Shown here: positions 7,949-16,974 of the stretch, piece after piece
Numbering within the stretch: position 1 is the stretch's first letter
Layout of the letters: the number at the start of each line of letters is the position of its first letter
Assembly (NCBI RefSeq): GCF_019969725.1
Contig: NZ_JAHXYW010000002.1
Coordinates: forward strand, 496,001 to 560,000
Direction: 5' to 3'
Length of the DNA: 64,000 bases
From: Neobacillus bataviensis
Lineage (GTDB): Bacteria; Bacillota; Bacilli; Bacillales_B; DSM-18226
Program-made: the position numbers and the translations under genes
The notes under the pieces: model-generated
What the model was told of the DNA's origin: nothing
Databases searched by the model: none
Seen by the model: only the letters and a program-made list of their open reading frames with translations

Positions 7949-10186
7949 ATGAGAGAGAAGATTACGAAATATAAACCTGATTGGATATTGATATTTTTCT
8001 CTGTTACTGTTACAGAAATACTGGGTTTGTTTGCAACCTTCCTTTTCCCGTCCCTTATGCTGATAAAATTTGCAACTATAATATTACTTTTAGGAATTTT
8101 TCCTTTTGTCATTGGTTCTTTAAAAACAATGAAGAACAATGAAAAAGAACTGAGGCAAAGTAAACAAAAGTTGAGAAATATTTTTGATACGCTAGATGTA
8201 GCGATTTGGTCACATGATTTAAAATCGATACACTTTTAATTACTCCGGGTATTGAAAAATTGTACGGGTATTCCTATACCGATTTCTATAAAGATCTAAA
8301 CCTTTGGAAAAAAGTAATCTACCCAGATGATTTACATGTTTTATCAGAAAGAGAAAAAAAGGTTGCGGCAGGTGAGACCGTTACTAGTGAATATAGGATT
8401 ATCCGTCCTGACGGTGAAGTACGCTGGATCCAGGATAGGGGTTTTCCAACATTAGATAGTAAAGGGAAATTTGTCGATTTTAATAGTGTATTATTTGATA
8501 TTACAGACCGAAAAGAAAGTGAAGACAGATACCGTAGTTTAGTAGAAATGTCACCTGACATTATTGCAGTAGTCAGCCGATTTAAAATCGAATACATTAA
8601 CGAAGCAGGATGGAAGCTATTTGGCGCCAGCAATCCTGGTGAATTGATTGGTAAATCGCCATTGAAGTTTGTCCCTCCAAACATCATCGAAAGGTTTTCC
8701 AAAAAGTCAGGAAACATTGATAATCGAGAACAAGAGAGAGTTAGACTTGAATTTCAAGTAAAACGGCTCGATGGCGAGACGATTGATGTTGAAATGGCAT
8801 CAACTCCAATTCTCTATGAAGGCCGGTTTGCGGTACAGGTTGTGGGCAGGGATATCACCGAACGAAAGAAAGCAGAAAAGACCATTAAGACGATGGCCTA
8901 TTTTGATACACTTACGGGACTGCCGAATCGAAATCGGTTTAGACATCAGTTGAATAAAGTCTTGAAGCGGCAAGGGGAAAAAATGCTGGCGGTATTGTTC
9001 CTTGATTTAGACCGCTTTAAAATCATAAATGATACAAAAGGACATACGATTGGAGATATTATTCTTCAAAAGGTCGCGGGCAAATTGGAGATGGCCGTTG
9101 AAAGCGAAGGTTTTGTTTCAAGGCAGGGCGGCGATGAGTTTATTATTTTGCTGGAGGATCGACAGGGAGAAAGCCTCAGAGATAGCAGGGCGGATTCTGA
9201 ATGAATTTTCCCATCCATTAGAGGTAAATAACCAAGAATTTTTTGTTACGCCTAGTATCGTCATCAGCATTTATCCTGATGACGGAACTGATGAGGAAAC
9301 ACTCATAAAAAATGCTGATACCGCCATGTACAAAGCTAAAGAGCGTGGAAAGAATAACTTTCAATTTTATTCCTCTCAATTGAACGGGATCTCAATTCGG
9401 AAAATGGAGCTTGAGAATGGATTGCGGAAAGCACTGGAGCAAGATCAATTACAGCTTTTTTATCAGCCTCAGCTGTCCTTGACGACAGGAGAGATTGTTG
9501 GAATCGAAGCATTGCTCCGCTGGCACCATCCTGAACATGGGTTTATTTCGCCAGCTGAATTTATTCCTTTGGCAGAGGAAACAGGATTAATTGTCTCGAT
9601 TGGTAAATGGGTGCTAAAAGAAGCGTGTAGCCAAAGGAAAATGTGGGAGATGGCTGGGCTGCACGATTTTCCAATTGCGGTGAATGTCTCCGTAAGGCAG
9701 TTTGAAGATGATCATCTCATTGAATTTATTTCAGCCTTATTAGATGACATTGGGCTGAAAGCCAGCCAGCTGGAGCTTGAAATTACAGAAAGTATTATGC
9801 AAAACCTGAAGAATTCAACGATTATATTAAATCAGTTGAAAGAACTTGGAGTTTTGTTATCCATTGATGATTTTGGAACAGGTTATTCTTCGCTGAGTTA
9901 TTTAAAGCATCTTCCAATTGATAAAATCAAGATTGATAAATCCTTTGTTGATGATATTCTTTATCATTCCAATCAAGGTATGATGGTTAAAACGATTATT
10001 GATATGGGCTTAAACTTGAACTTTACCGTTATTGCCGAAGGAATAGAAAAAGAAGAGCAGGTATCTTTTTTAAAGAATAATGCCTGTGATATTGGCCAGG
10101 GATATCTGTTCAGTAAGCCTTTACCTGCAGATCAACTCGGGCAGTTTCTTTTCCGAAAGGATGAAAAAAGTGGCATCCCAATTTAA
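7949..10186 (+). pseudogene. PAS-GGDEF-EAL c-di-GMP protein, two frameshifts
   Basis: The ancestral product was a membrane-anchored protein of about 745 residues: two N-terminal membrane helices, a PAS/PAC pair, a GGDEF diguanylate cyclase domain and an EAL phosphodiesterase domain. The reading frame breaks twice. Near 8220-8240 it moves from the frame of 7949 to that of 8260 (a one-base loss). Near 9155-9165 it moves back (a two-base loss fits), just after the intact RQGGDEF. Conserved residues on both sides of each break read through smoothly when the frames are joined. The EAL part keeps IEALLRW, ITES, IDDFGTGYSS and AEGIE. The second fragment could still be made separately, but no good ribosome site is seen. 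Sequencing error is the main alternative. Confidence 0.8.
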
Positions 10187-10208
10187 ATGGGATACCACTT
10201 TTTTTTAA
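10166..10208 (+). terminator. Terminator after the GGDEF-EAL gene
   Basis: The stem AAGTGGCATCCCA / TGGGATACCACTT encloses a short ATTTAAA loop and runs into eight T residues; its left arm overlaps the stop region of the gene. Confidence 0.85.
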
Positions 10209-10209
10209 T

Positions 10210-10282
10210 TAGGCTGTATTAAAATTGTCTGTTGATTTCCGCTCCAGGCGCTTCGCGCCTTCCACTCCAATCAACAACGTTT
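10210..10282. repeat. Short copy of AGGCTGT palindromic repeat, inverted
   Basis: It begins AGGCTGTATTAAA and contains a long hairpin from CTGTTGATTTCCGCTCC through GGCGCTTCGCGCC to the mirrored CACTCCAATCAACA. Both arms match the two ends of the larger element at 15090-15338, but in the opposite orientation and with the middle missing. Its right end supplies the stop codon and last residues of adenine deaminase. Confidence 0.75.
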
Positions 10283-12019
10283 AAATGCTTCTATGCTAAT
10301 ATGCTGAAATTTAGATACTTGAAATAATCCCCCGTCAGTCAACTTTAATTCTGGAATCACTGGAAGAGCGAGGAAGGATAAGGTTAGAAATGGATTAAAG
10401 TGATGGTGCGCTCCTATTTCTTTTAAGGCTTGATTGGTGCTGAATAATCCTGAGTTTACTTCTTGGTAGGAACTTTCCGACATCAAGCCGGCAATTGGCA
10501 GCTTTAGCTTGGATAGTACCTGACCCTCTTTAATGACGACAAGTCCACCCTGCATTTCCTTAATTACTTGAGCGGCTAGGAGCATATCCTGATCGTTAGT
10601 TCCAGCAATGATAAGATTGTGGGAATCATGGGCAATGGTCGTGGCTATCGCTCCTGTTTTTAACCCCAAGCCCTTCACAATTCCAAGCCCAATGTTCTTG
10701 GTCATATGGTGCCTTTCAATCACAGCGAGCTTTAAGTGGTCATTCTTTTTCGATGATTGAAAATGGCCTTCATCGTCTAGATGGACTTCCTCAATTTGAT
10801 GCTTAGTAATCAAGCTATTTGGGATAATTTCAATAATATTTGCCTTTCTCGTTTTTAAGGGTATTTGGAAATGATCTTCTGTTAATTCCTGAAAGTTGAC
10901 GGTGCACTTAAGTAATTCTGGGGCAATATGATTTTTTGTTTCTGGAAAATTAATCAGCTTACCATCTCTAACAACACCTATACCACTTTTAAAAACCTGA
11001 GTGATTTTGACGCTATCGAGGTCGTCCATGATTAAAAAATCTGCTTTATACCCGGGGGCGATGGCGCCTCTTTCTTCAAGATGAAAGCATTCTGCTGCAT
11101 TGATAGTTGCCATTTGGATAGCTGTAATGGGGCCGATTCCTGATGAAATTGCAAGCTTGACGTTATGATCAATACTTCCTTCATTCAATAGATCGTCTAA
11201 ATGCTTATCATCGGTGACAAATAAGCAGCGGCGGGAGTTATGGCTGTTTACGGCGCCAATCAGCTGCCTGAGATCCTTGGCAACCGTCCCTTCCCGAATC
11301 ATCAAATACATTCCTTTTCTTAACCGTTCTTTCGCTTCTTCTAGCGTGGTGCATTCATGGTCAGTGCGGATGCCTGATGCCATATAGACATTCAAGTCCT
11401 TTGGGGTTAGTCCTGCAGCATGGCCATCAATTTTTTTTCCATTATTTTTCGTTTCTATTAATTTATCCATCATGGAAATTTCTGCGTTAAGGACAGCGGG
11501 GTAATTCATTACCTCTGCCAAGCCTAGGACTCTAGGATGCTGATAAAATGGTTTGAGGTCTTCCATTAGAAGCATCGCACCGGCATGTTCAAAATTCGTT
11601 GCCGGAACGCAGGATGGCAGCATTATGAAAAAATCAAACGGGAGCGCTTCTGTAGAGTCTAGTATGTATTGAATACCGTCCACTCCCGAGACATTGGCGA
11701 TTTCATGCGGGTCTGCAATTACAGTCGTTACGCCATGAAGGAGAAGTACTTTGGCAAATTCCTTTGGAGTTAACATAGAGGACTCGATATGAACATGCCC
11801 ATCAATAAACGAGGGGCAGACATAACTGCCATTTGCATCGATAGTCGTAATTCCTGTATAATCACCGATTCCAGCAAAATAACCGTCCACGATGGCAATG
11901 TCCCCATACATGATTTCCCCGTTAAAAACATCGACGATTTTTCCATTTTTTATGACCATATCTGCAGGCTTTCTTCCTGATGCGACTGCAATTCTTTTGG
12001 TTAACTGATTTTTATCCAT
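10271..12019 (-). CDS. ade: Adenine deaminase
   Basis: A 582-residue metal-dependent amidohydrolase that converts adenine to hypoxanthine and ammonia for purine salvage. The N-terminal metal site (IDGHVHIESS, about residues 73-82), a following DPHEIAN segment and the family's C-terminal half are all present, at the usual length near 580. It starts with ATG after AAGGATG. No purine-riboswitch-like leader was recognised in the 150 bases upstream. The final codons and the TGA stop lie inside the palindromic repeat at 10210-10282, so the extreme C-terminus (about four residues) is repeat-derived. The gene stands alone between terminators. Confidence 0.95.
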   Translation of the reverse strand: MDKNQLTKRIAVASGRKPADMVIKNGKIVDVFNGEIMYGDIAIVDGYFAGIGDYTGITTIDANGSYVCPSFIDGHVHIESSMLTPKEFAKVLLLHGVTTVIADPHEIANVSGVDGIQYILDSTEALPFDFFIMLPSCVPATNFEHAGAMLLMEDLKPFYQHPRVLGLAEVMNYPAVLNAEISMMDKLIETKNNGKKIDGHAAGLTPKDLNVYMASGIRTDHECTTLEEAKERLRKGMYLMIREGTVAKDLRQLIGAVNSHNSRRCLFVTDDKHLDDLLNEGSIDHNVKLAISSGIGPITAIQMATINAAECFHLEERGAIAPGYKADFLIMDDLDSVKITQVFKSGIGVVRDGKLINFPETKNHIAPELLKCTVNFQELTEDHFQIPLKTRKANIIEIIPNSLITKHQIEEVHLDDEGHFQSSKKNDHLKLAVIERHHMTKNIGLGIVKGLGLKTGAIATTIAHDSHNLIIAGTNDQDMLLAAQVIKEMQGGLVVIKEGQVLSKLKLPIAGLMSESSYQEVNSGLFSTNQALKEIGAHHHFNPFLTLSFLALPVIPELKLTDGGLFQVSKFQHISIEAFKRC

Positions 12020-12109
12020 AGGGCAACATCCTTTTTTATAAAATGGATAACAATGAGTAATTATTGATCTTAGTTTATCATACGTGGGTAATACAAGTGA
12101 AAGACTTCA

Positions 12110-12156
12110 AAAAAACCTGCCAGCCTGATGAAATTATTATTGCTTGCAGGTTTTTT
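12110..12156 (-). terminator. Terminator downstream of the proline-rich gene
   Basis: AAAAAACCTGC at 12110-12120 pairs with GCAGGTTTTTT at 12146-12156. It lies just after the end of the minus-strand gene at 12173 and before adenine deaminase. Confidence 0.8.
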
Positions 12157-12172
12157 ATAAGAATGTATTTAA

Positions 12173-12562
12173 TCATTGTCCCCATTTCATCGCCACGGTT
12201 AAGGTGCAGCAGCTAGCAGGCTGGTTTTGGCTGGTTCGGGTAGTTAGAATAAAGTTTATTCCAGATGGCGTATAATTGGCAGCTACCGGGACCTTCAGTC
12301 CAATTGATTTTATTAAACGATCGACCTCAACTTTTTTTCCTTGCTGCGCAGCACTCATCATTTTTTGGGCAAAACCCGCGTCGCCTAAACGATCTAATAA
12401 AATACTTCCTTGTTCCATTAATAGACGAAACGAATGAACAGATTGTGAAAATATTTTTATATCCACTGGAGGATAGCTTCGAGGTAATTGAGGGTACATG
12501 GCATATACCGGGTAAACAGGCATTGGCGGATAAATCTGGAAGTGAAAAGGGTTATGGTACAT
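12173..12562 (-). CDS. Conserved hypothetical protein with P/Y-rich N-terminus
   Basis: A 129-residue protein I do not recognise. The first 35 residues are rich in Pro, Tyr and Phe (MYHNPFHFQIYPPMPVYP), reminiscent of small spore or surface-associated Bacillus proteins. The middle (residues 45-85) looks helical, with RLLMEQGSILLDRLGDA. The C-terminus ends in a beta-like stretch with a CC pair (PASCCTLTVAMKWG). I chose ATG at 12562 because AAGGAGAG lies six bases before it; the in-frame ATG at 12598 has no ribosome site. A single gene with its own terminator. Confidence 0.7.
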   Translation of the reverse strand: MYHNPFHFQIYPPMPVYPVYAMYPQLPRSYPPVDIKIFSQSVHSFRLLMEQGSILLDRLGDAGFAQKMMSAAQQGKKVEVDRLIKSIGLKVPVAANYTPSGINFILTTRTSQNQPASCCTLTVAMKWGQ

Positions 12563-12652
12563 CGTAACTCTCCTTCCCTTGATAAAAACAAAAGGCAATA
12601 TACGGTATGTATTTTAGGTGACATTGGTTCCTGATGAATTAAAATGAATGAA

Positions 12653-12692
12653 AAAACGATTGGGATTCTTTGATCTCAATCGTTTATTTTTT
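12653..12692 (-). terminator. Terminator after the DUF4097 gene
   Basis: AAACGATTG and CAATCGTTT form the stem at the 3-prime side of the minus-strand DUF4097 gene. The strong T run is on the opposite side, so it may also act for plus-strand transcripts. Confidence 0.6.
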
Positions 12693-12695
12693 ACA

Positions 12696-13562
12696 TCAAC
12701 GAATATGAATACTGCCGCTTGAGACATCAAGGTCGATTTTATATTTCCCAGACCCATGTGTTCCTTTGATACTTTTATTGTTGAGATCCTTCGAAGTTAA
12801 TGGAAGGTCACAGGAGATATTTCCGCTGCTTACATCCCCGTTAAGTGTGAAATCAGCGTTATTTGGTAAATCGAGGCCCACTTCCCCTGAGCTAAGGTCG
12901 AGTTTAATCGAATCGACTAATTTATCGATTTGAATATTCAGCTCCCCAGAGGCTACATCCGCCTCGACCGCACCTGTATAATGGGTAATGTCGAGATTAC
13001 CAGAGGATATATTAAAGGAGCCTGTTTTCGTTTTAAGATAATCGATATCCACATTTCCGGATGAAACATCTTGCTTAAATTTGTTCACACTCAGATTCTT
13101 GAGATTCATGTTCCCGGAACCAATATCAACGGTTAACTCATTCAATTTCATTGGTTTGCTTTTTGCGGATCCGGAAAAATTTACATTGCCGGAGCCTAAA
13201 TCAATTTGCATGTTTTGGTTATAGTCTTCAGGAATGTAGATTTTCAGCTTCTTTTTTTCTGAAAATGGCCCCCAGTTGAACCAATCAAACCACTTGCTTT
13301 TAAGCGAAACTTCTACATCGTCTCCATTCTCACGAATATTTAACTTTTGTTTTCCAGTATACACAGCTTTTAAATCATCCCGGTCCTCTGGAATAATGAT
13401 CGTACTTACGCTCGACACATCTACCTTAATCACCTTGGTATCTGCTGAAACAGCCGCATTACCATCTTGTTTACTCGCACTTAAAGCGTTGAATTGCCAA
13501 GAATGATTAAAGATAATATATAAACCGGTAATGACGACTAATAGAAACAAAATTCTTTTCAT
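12696..13562 (-). CDS. DUF4097-family beta-repeat protein, membrane-anchored
   Basis: A 288-residue protein with one N-terminal hydrophobic segment (MKRILFLLVVITGLYIIF), an uncleaved anchor or signal sequence, followed by a repetitive beta region. Short units such as DVSSGNVDID, DIGSGNMNLK and DLSSGEVGLD recur about every 18-20 residues, the pattern of the DUF4097 putative-adhesin family, in which beta strands stack into a solenoid. Such proteins often accompany envelope-stress regulators, but no regulator is adjacent here. I chose ATG at 13562, where the product begins with the hydrophobic segment; the longer frame from 13628 adds 22 residues without a convincing ribosome site. Confidence 0.82.
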   Translation of the reverse strand: MKRILFLLVVITGLYIIFNHSWQFNALSASKQDGNAAVSADTKVIKVDVSSVSTIIIPEDRDDLKAVYTGKQKLNIRENGDDVEVSLKSKWFDWFNWGPFSEKKKLKIYIPEDYNQNMQIDLGSGNVNFSGSAKSKPMKLNELTVDIGSGNMNLKNLSVNKFKQDVSSGNVDIDYLKTKTGSFNISSGNLDITHYTGAVEADVASGELNIQIDKLVDSIKLDLSSGEVGLDLPNNADFTLNGDVSSGNISCDLPLTSKDLNNKSIKGTHGSGKYKIDLDVSSGSIHIR

Positions 13563-13756
13563 TTTTTTCCATCCCCTTTTTTTTACATCTTCTATACCTA
13601 TGATAAGAAATCCTTTGTTTTCTCCCAATGTACCGGAGAATTATTTTCTTCTAAGACCTGAGACGGAAAAGGGGGTGGCTTGATTTTTTTCGATTCACGA
13701 AAGACCTGCATCCAATTTTTTAAAATTATGGTATCCTTTTAGTGGAGGTGTTTTTG

Positions 13757-14104
13757 TTGACGATAAAAAAAATATCGCCCAAAGAGCTGCATGAAAGATT
13801 AAAGGATAATGAAAAGGTCCTTTTGCTGGATGTACGGGCGGAAGAGAAATATAACGAATTTCATATAGAGGATCCACAAATTCAAAGTGTTAATATTCCT
13901 AAAACGAGTATTTTTGCTCTAGAAGAAACACCAGAGAATTCTCATTTATCCTTACCAAAAGACCAGGAGATTGTTGTCACTTGTACAACCGGTAACTCAG
14001 CCGCAAAATGTGCGAATATTTTAGACGGCCGCGATCACAGGGTAATTGTTTTAGAGGGCGGGTTAACGGCATGGAAGGAATATAAGAAATCTCTAAACGA
14101 CTGA
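13757..14104 (+). CDS. Single-domain rhodanese-like protein
   Basis: A 115-residue cytoplasmic protein with one rhodanese domain. The family aspartate-arginine stretch LLLDVRAEEKYNEFHIE and the active-site loop VTCTTGNSA, with the likely catalytic Cys, are present, so sulfur transfer from a persulfide is plausible. I place the start at TTG 13757, six bases after GGAGGTG; the GTG at 13742 overlaps that ribosome site. A BASS-type transporter gene starts 16 bases downstream and is very probably cotranscribed. Confidence 0.85.
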   Translation: MTIKKISPKELHERLKDNEKVLLLDVRAEEKYNEFHIEDPQIQSVNIPKTSIFALEETPENSHLSLPKDQEIVVTCTTGNSAAKCANILDGRDHRVIVLEGGLTAWKEYKKSLND

Positions 14105-14120
14105 TATGGAGAGTTTTTAA

Positions 14121-15089
14121 ATGCTGCAGAAATTAAATAAACAACTAGAAAAGATAATGCCATTCATTACTCCGACGGGCGTTGTGACTGGAGTATTGCT
14201 TAGTACTTATTTGAAGGATTTTTCCTTCTTGATTCCTTGGATTTTTGCTTTTATGACGTTTGCCGGTAGTTTAAGCTCCAACTTTAAATCGCTAAAAGAT
14301 GTTATCACCCATCCATTTCCGATTTTTATAGCCATGCTTGCTCTTCATGTATTGATGCCAATATGGGCATGGGGAGTCGGTCATATCGCCTTCCGGGGTG
14401 ATGTTTACACAATTACCGGCCTTATTCTAGGAATGGTAATCCCAACAGGTGTAACAAGCTTCATCTGGGTTTCAATATACAAAGGAAACATTCCGCTCGT
14501 TTTATCGATTATATTAATAGATACATTGTTATCGCCGATTTTAGTTCCGTACTCCTTGTCCCTATTTGTAAGTCAGAAAATTGATATGGATTTCATTAGT
14601 ATCATGAAGGGGCTATTCGGAATGATCGTTCTTCCCTCCTTAATTGGAATGTTTTTAAACCAGATGACAAAAGGGAAAATACAGGATCAATTGGGCTCCA
14701 AACTCGCTCCTTTTTCGAAACTCGCGATTGGAATTGTCGTGATGCTAAATGGGGCTGTTGTTGCGCCGTATTTGAAACATATTAATTTAAAACTTATCAG
14801 TATTATTTTGGTCGTCTTTTTTATCGCCCTATCTGGATATCTGTTATCCTTTTTGATTGGGCGCTTGCTGAAGCAGGACCGCGATACGGTTATTGCATTG
14901 ACCTTCACAGGAGGGATGAGAAACATCAGCGCCGGGGCTGTGATCGCTGTCTCCTTTTTTCCGGCCGCAGTTGCGGTGCCTGTTGTCGTTGGCATGCTTT
15001 TTCAACAAATACTGGCTTCCCTAAATGGACATTTTCTTGACCACTTTTATCAAGAAAAAGCGGAAAAGCAGGAATCAGTTGCTTTATAA
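14121..15089 (+). CDS. BASS-family (bile acid:sodium symporter-like) transporter
   Basis: A 322-residue integral membrane protein with nine to ten hydrophobic segments, resembling the bile acid:sodium symporter family and YocS-like proteins. Conserved polar breaks such as ILGMVIPTGVTSF and the late GGMRNISAGAV fit the discontinuous helices of this fold. The substrate is unknown; relatives move organic anions with sodium. It follows the rhodanese gene by 16 bases with GGAGAG as ribosome site. Linkage to a rhodanese may hint at a sulfur-containing anion, but that is inference only. Confidence 0.82.
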   Translation: MLQKLNKQLEKIMPFITPTGVVTGVLLSTYLKDFSFLIPWIFAFMTFAGSLSSNFKSLKDVITHPFPIFIAMLALHVLMPIWAWGVGHIAFRGDVYTITGLILGMVIPTGVTSFIWVSIYKGNIPLVLSIILIDTLLSPILVPYSLSLFVSQKIDMDFISIMKGLFGMIVLPSLIGMFLNQMTKGKIQDQLGSKLAPFSKLAIGIVVMLNGAVVAPYLKHINLKLISIILVVFFIALSGYLLSFLIGRLLKQDRDTVIALTFTGGMRNISAGAVIAVSFFPAAVAVPVVVGMLFQQILASLNGHFLDHFYQEKAEKQESVAL

Positions 15090-15338
15090 AAGGCTGTGTT
15101 AAAGGTTATTGTTGATTTTGACACTCTGTTGATTGGAGTGGAAGGCGCGAAGACTCCTCGAAAATGCTATCGCATTTCCTTCGTGCGTGGGCGGATTCGA
15201 GGAGGCAATTCAATGTCCTGCGGGAGTACAGGTCTGGGGAGACCCCACAGGCGCAAAAGCGCCGAGGAGGCTCTCCGGCACGCCCGCGAACCGCTCGCGC
15301 CTGGAACGGAAATCAACAGAAAAGTTTAAAACAGCCTT
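15090..15338. repeat. Full-length GC-rich palindromic intergenic element
   Basis: The element is bounded by AAGGCTGTGTTAAA and the inverted TTTAAAACAGCCTT. Inside lie CTGTTGATTGGAGTGGAAGG and its mirror CGGAAATCAACAG, around a GC-rich core (CTGCGGGAGTA, GAGACCCCACAGGCGC, AAAAGCGCCGAGGAGGCT). It is far richer in GC than its surroundings. Three overlapping open frames cross it, which is a by-product of composition. Elements with this core are common between genes in Bacillaceae; no transposase is encoded. Shorter relatives lie at 10210-10282 and 24594-24672. Confidence 0.85.
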
Positions 15339-15341
15339 ATA

Positions 15342-15396
15342 AAAAAATAGAGAAATCCCCTTACAAATTTTGTGAGGGGATTTCTCTATTTTTATC
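15342..15396 (+). terminator. Strong terminator before the purine operon
   Basis: AAATAGAGAAATCCCC pairs exactly with GGGGATTTCTCTATTT around a short loop, followed by a T-rich stretch. It closes the rhodanese-transporter unit, with the repeat element lying between gene and terminator. Confidence 0.88.
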
Positions 15397-15467
15397 TTGA
15401 GGAAAATCAAACATAACCAACCCATCTTTCTACTATATATTAATTAAACCATCTTTCGGGTCGTAGA

Positions 15468-16007
15468 ATGACGATTGCAAGTTTAACAGAAAAGGAGGTT
15501 ACCGCTATCGGAAATCTAACGATTGAAAAGATAAATCAAATGAACAAGGATGTTTTCGTGGAAACTTTAGGCTGGATATTTGAGCATTCACCCTGGGTGG
15601 CGCAGGGAGCCTGGGAGAGGCAGCCGTTTCAATCACGTAATCATCTCTTCCAAACGATGCTGACGATTGTGCAAAATGCCGAGAAATCCTTGCAATTGAC
15701 TCTTCTCCGTGCCCATCCTGATTTGGGAACAAAGTTAAAAATGTCGGATGTATCCCAAAAAGAGCAGACGCGAGTTGGATTAGATAAACTATCAAAGGAT
15801 GAATATGAAGAGTTTGCTGCACTTAACCAGAGATATGTAACGAAATTTGGTTTTCCTTTTATCATGGCAGTGAAGGGGCAAAACAAAGATACCATTCTTT
15901 CTGCCATGAAAGAACGGGTGGATTATAGCTTTGAGGCAGAATGTGTTACTGCATTGAATGAGGTGTATAAAATCGCAGGGTTCCGCTTGAACGATTTGAT
16001 TGAATAA
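15468..16007 (+). CDS. uraD: OHCU decarboxylase
   Basis: The product (up to 179 residues) decarboxylates 2-oxo-4-hydroxy-4-carboxy-5-ureidoimidazoline to S-allantoin, the third step of urate breakdown. Family signatures are the LGWIFEHSPWVA helix near residue 38 and LLRAHPDLG, with the catalytic His, near residue 80. In Bacillus subtilis this domain is fused to uricase in PucL; here it is a separate gene 13 bases before uricase. The start is odd. ATG 15468 has only a weak ribosome site. A perfect AAAGGAGGT at 15491-15499 lies inside the frame and points, after seven bases, to an in-frame ATC at 15507, close to where relatives begin. A core TTGGTTA on the minus strand near 15415 resembles half of a PucR site, weakly. 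Confidence 0.88.
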   Translation: MTIASLTEKEVTAIGNLTIEKINQMNKDVFVETLGWIFEHSPWVAQGAWERQPFQSRNHLFQTMLTIVQNAEKSLQLTLLRAHPDLGTKLKMSDVSQKEQTRVGLDKLSKDEYEEFAALNQRYVTKFGFPFIMAVKGQNKDTILSAMKERVDYSFEAECVTALNEVYKIAGFRLNDLIE

Positions 16008-16020
16008 GGGGATGAGATAG

Positions 16021-16974
16021 ATGCAGAGAACGATGTGTTATGGAAAAGAAGCTGTTTGGGTTTATCGGACATACGCTAAACCGCTTACTGAGATTCGGTC
16101 GATTCCAGAATCATCCTTTACAGGACGAGAGAATATTCTTTTTGGCATGAATGTGAAAGTTGCAGTAGAAGGGGATGCTTTTCTTTCTTCTTTTAAAGAT
16201 GGCGATAACACATTAGTTGTCGCAACAGATTCCATGAAGAATTTTATTCTCAAGCATGCAGGGGATTATGACGGAGCAACGCAGGAGGGTTTCTTGGAAT
16301 TTGTCGCCCATCGTTTTCTTGAAAAATATCCGCAAATGACAGGTATCAAGATTTCGGGTGAGCAAATTTCTTTTGATGAACTTCCTGTCCCAACAAAGGG
16401 TGGATTTAAGCCTAGTCCTTTAGTATTTCGCTATTCCTTGAATGAACAGGCCTGTGCGCGAGTTGAAGTGGAACGCTGCGAAAACGGAATCACCACAACA
16501 GATCATTGGAGCAGTTTGAAGGGTCTGAAGCTGATTAAGGTGAGAGGCAGCTCCTTTTTTGGCTATGTGAAGGATGAATATACGACACTGCCAGAATCCT
16601 TTGACCGTCCGCTCTTTATCTTTTTGAATATCGACTGGCGTTACAACGATATGAATGCTGCCCGGGGACTTACTCCAGAAGGATATGTTGCGGCTGAGCA
16701 AATAAGAGATATTGCCCATACGATATTTCACGAGGAAAATTCACCTTCTATCCAAAATCTTATCTATCGTATTGGCAAGAGAATACTGCAGCGTTTCCCA
16801 CAATTAGTGGAAGTCCGTTTTGAATCCAATAATCGGACATGGGAAACGATCTTAGACGAAATTCCAGCATCGGAAGAAGGAAAAGTATTTACGGAGCCCC
16901 GCCCGCCGTTTGGCTTTCAACGCTTTTCGATGACAAGAGCTGATTTGGTAAATGCTGAGGGGCAAGAGGAATGA
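16021..16974 (+). CDS. pucL: Urate oxidase (uricase)
   Basis: A 317-residue cofactor-free uricase that oxidises urate to 5-hydroxyisourate. Two T-fold repeats are visible (residues 5-140 and 150-300). Conserved stretches include YGKEAVWVYRTY, TDSMKNF, FGYVKDEYTTLPES and the late YRIGKRILQRFPQLVEV. The length matches stand-alone uricases; unlike PucL of B. subtilis no decarboxylase domain is fused, because uraD is separate just upstream. ATG follows GGGGATGAG. The next gene overlaps the stop as ATGA, so translation is coupled. Confidence 0.95.
   Translation: MQRTMCYGKEAVWVYRTYAKPLTEIRSIPESSFTGRENILFGMNVKVAVEGDAFLSSFKDGDNTLVVATDSMKNFILKHAGDYDGATQEGFLEFVAHRFLEKYPQMTGIKISGEQISFDELPVPTKGGFKPSPLVFRYSLNEQACARVEVERCENGITTTDHWSSLKGLKLIKVRGSSFFGYVKDEYTTLPESFDRPLFIFLNIDWRYNDMNAARGLTPEGYVAAEQIRDIAHTIFHEENSPSIQNLIYRIGKRILQRFPQLVEVRFESNNRTWETILDEIPASEEGKVFTEPRPPFGFQRFSMTRADLVNAEGQEE

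Noticed and set aside
15096..15425. Four overlapping open frames of 69-78 codons in the GC-rich repeat
   Set aside because: They occur in three plus-strand frames and one minus-strand frame of the same palindromic element, lack ribosome sites and reflect composition.
15405..15425. PucR activator site before uraD
   Set aside because: Only the TTGGTTA core matches on the minus strand; the flanking consensus positions do not.
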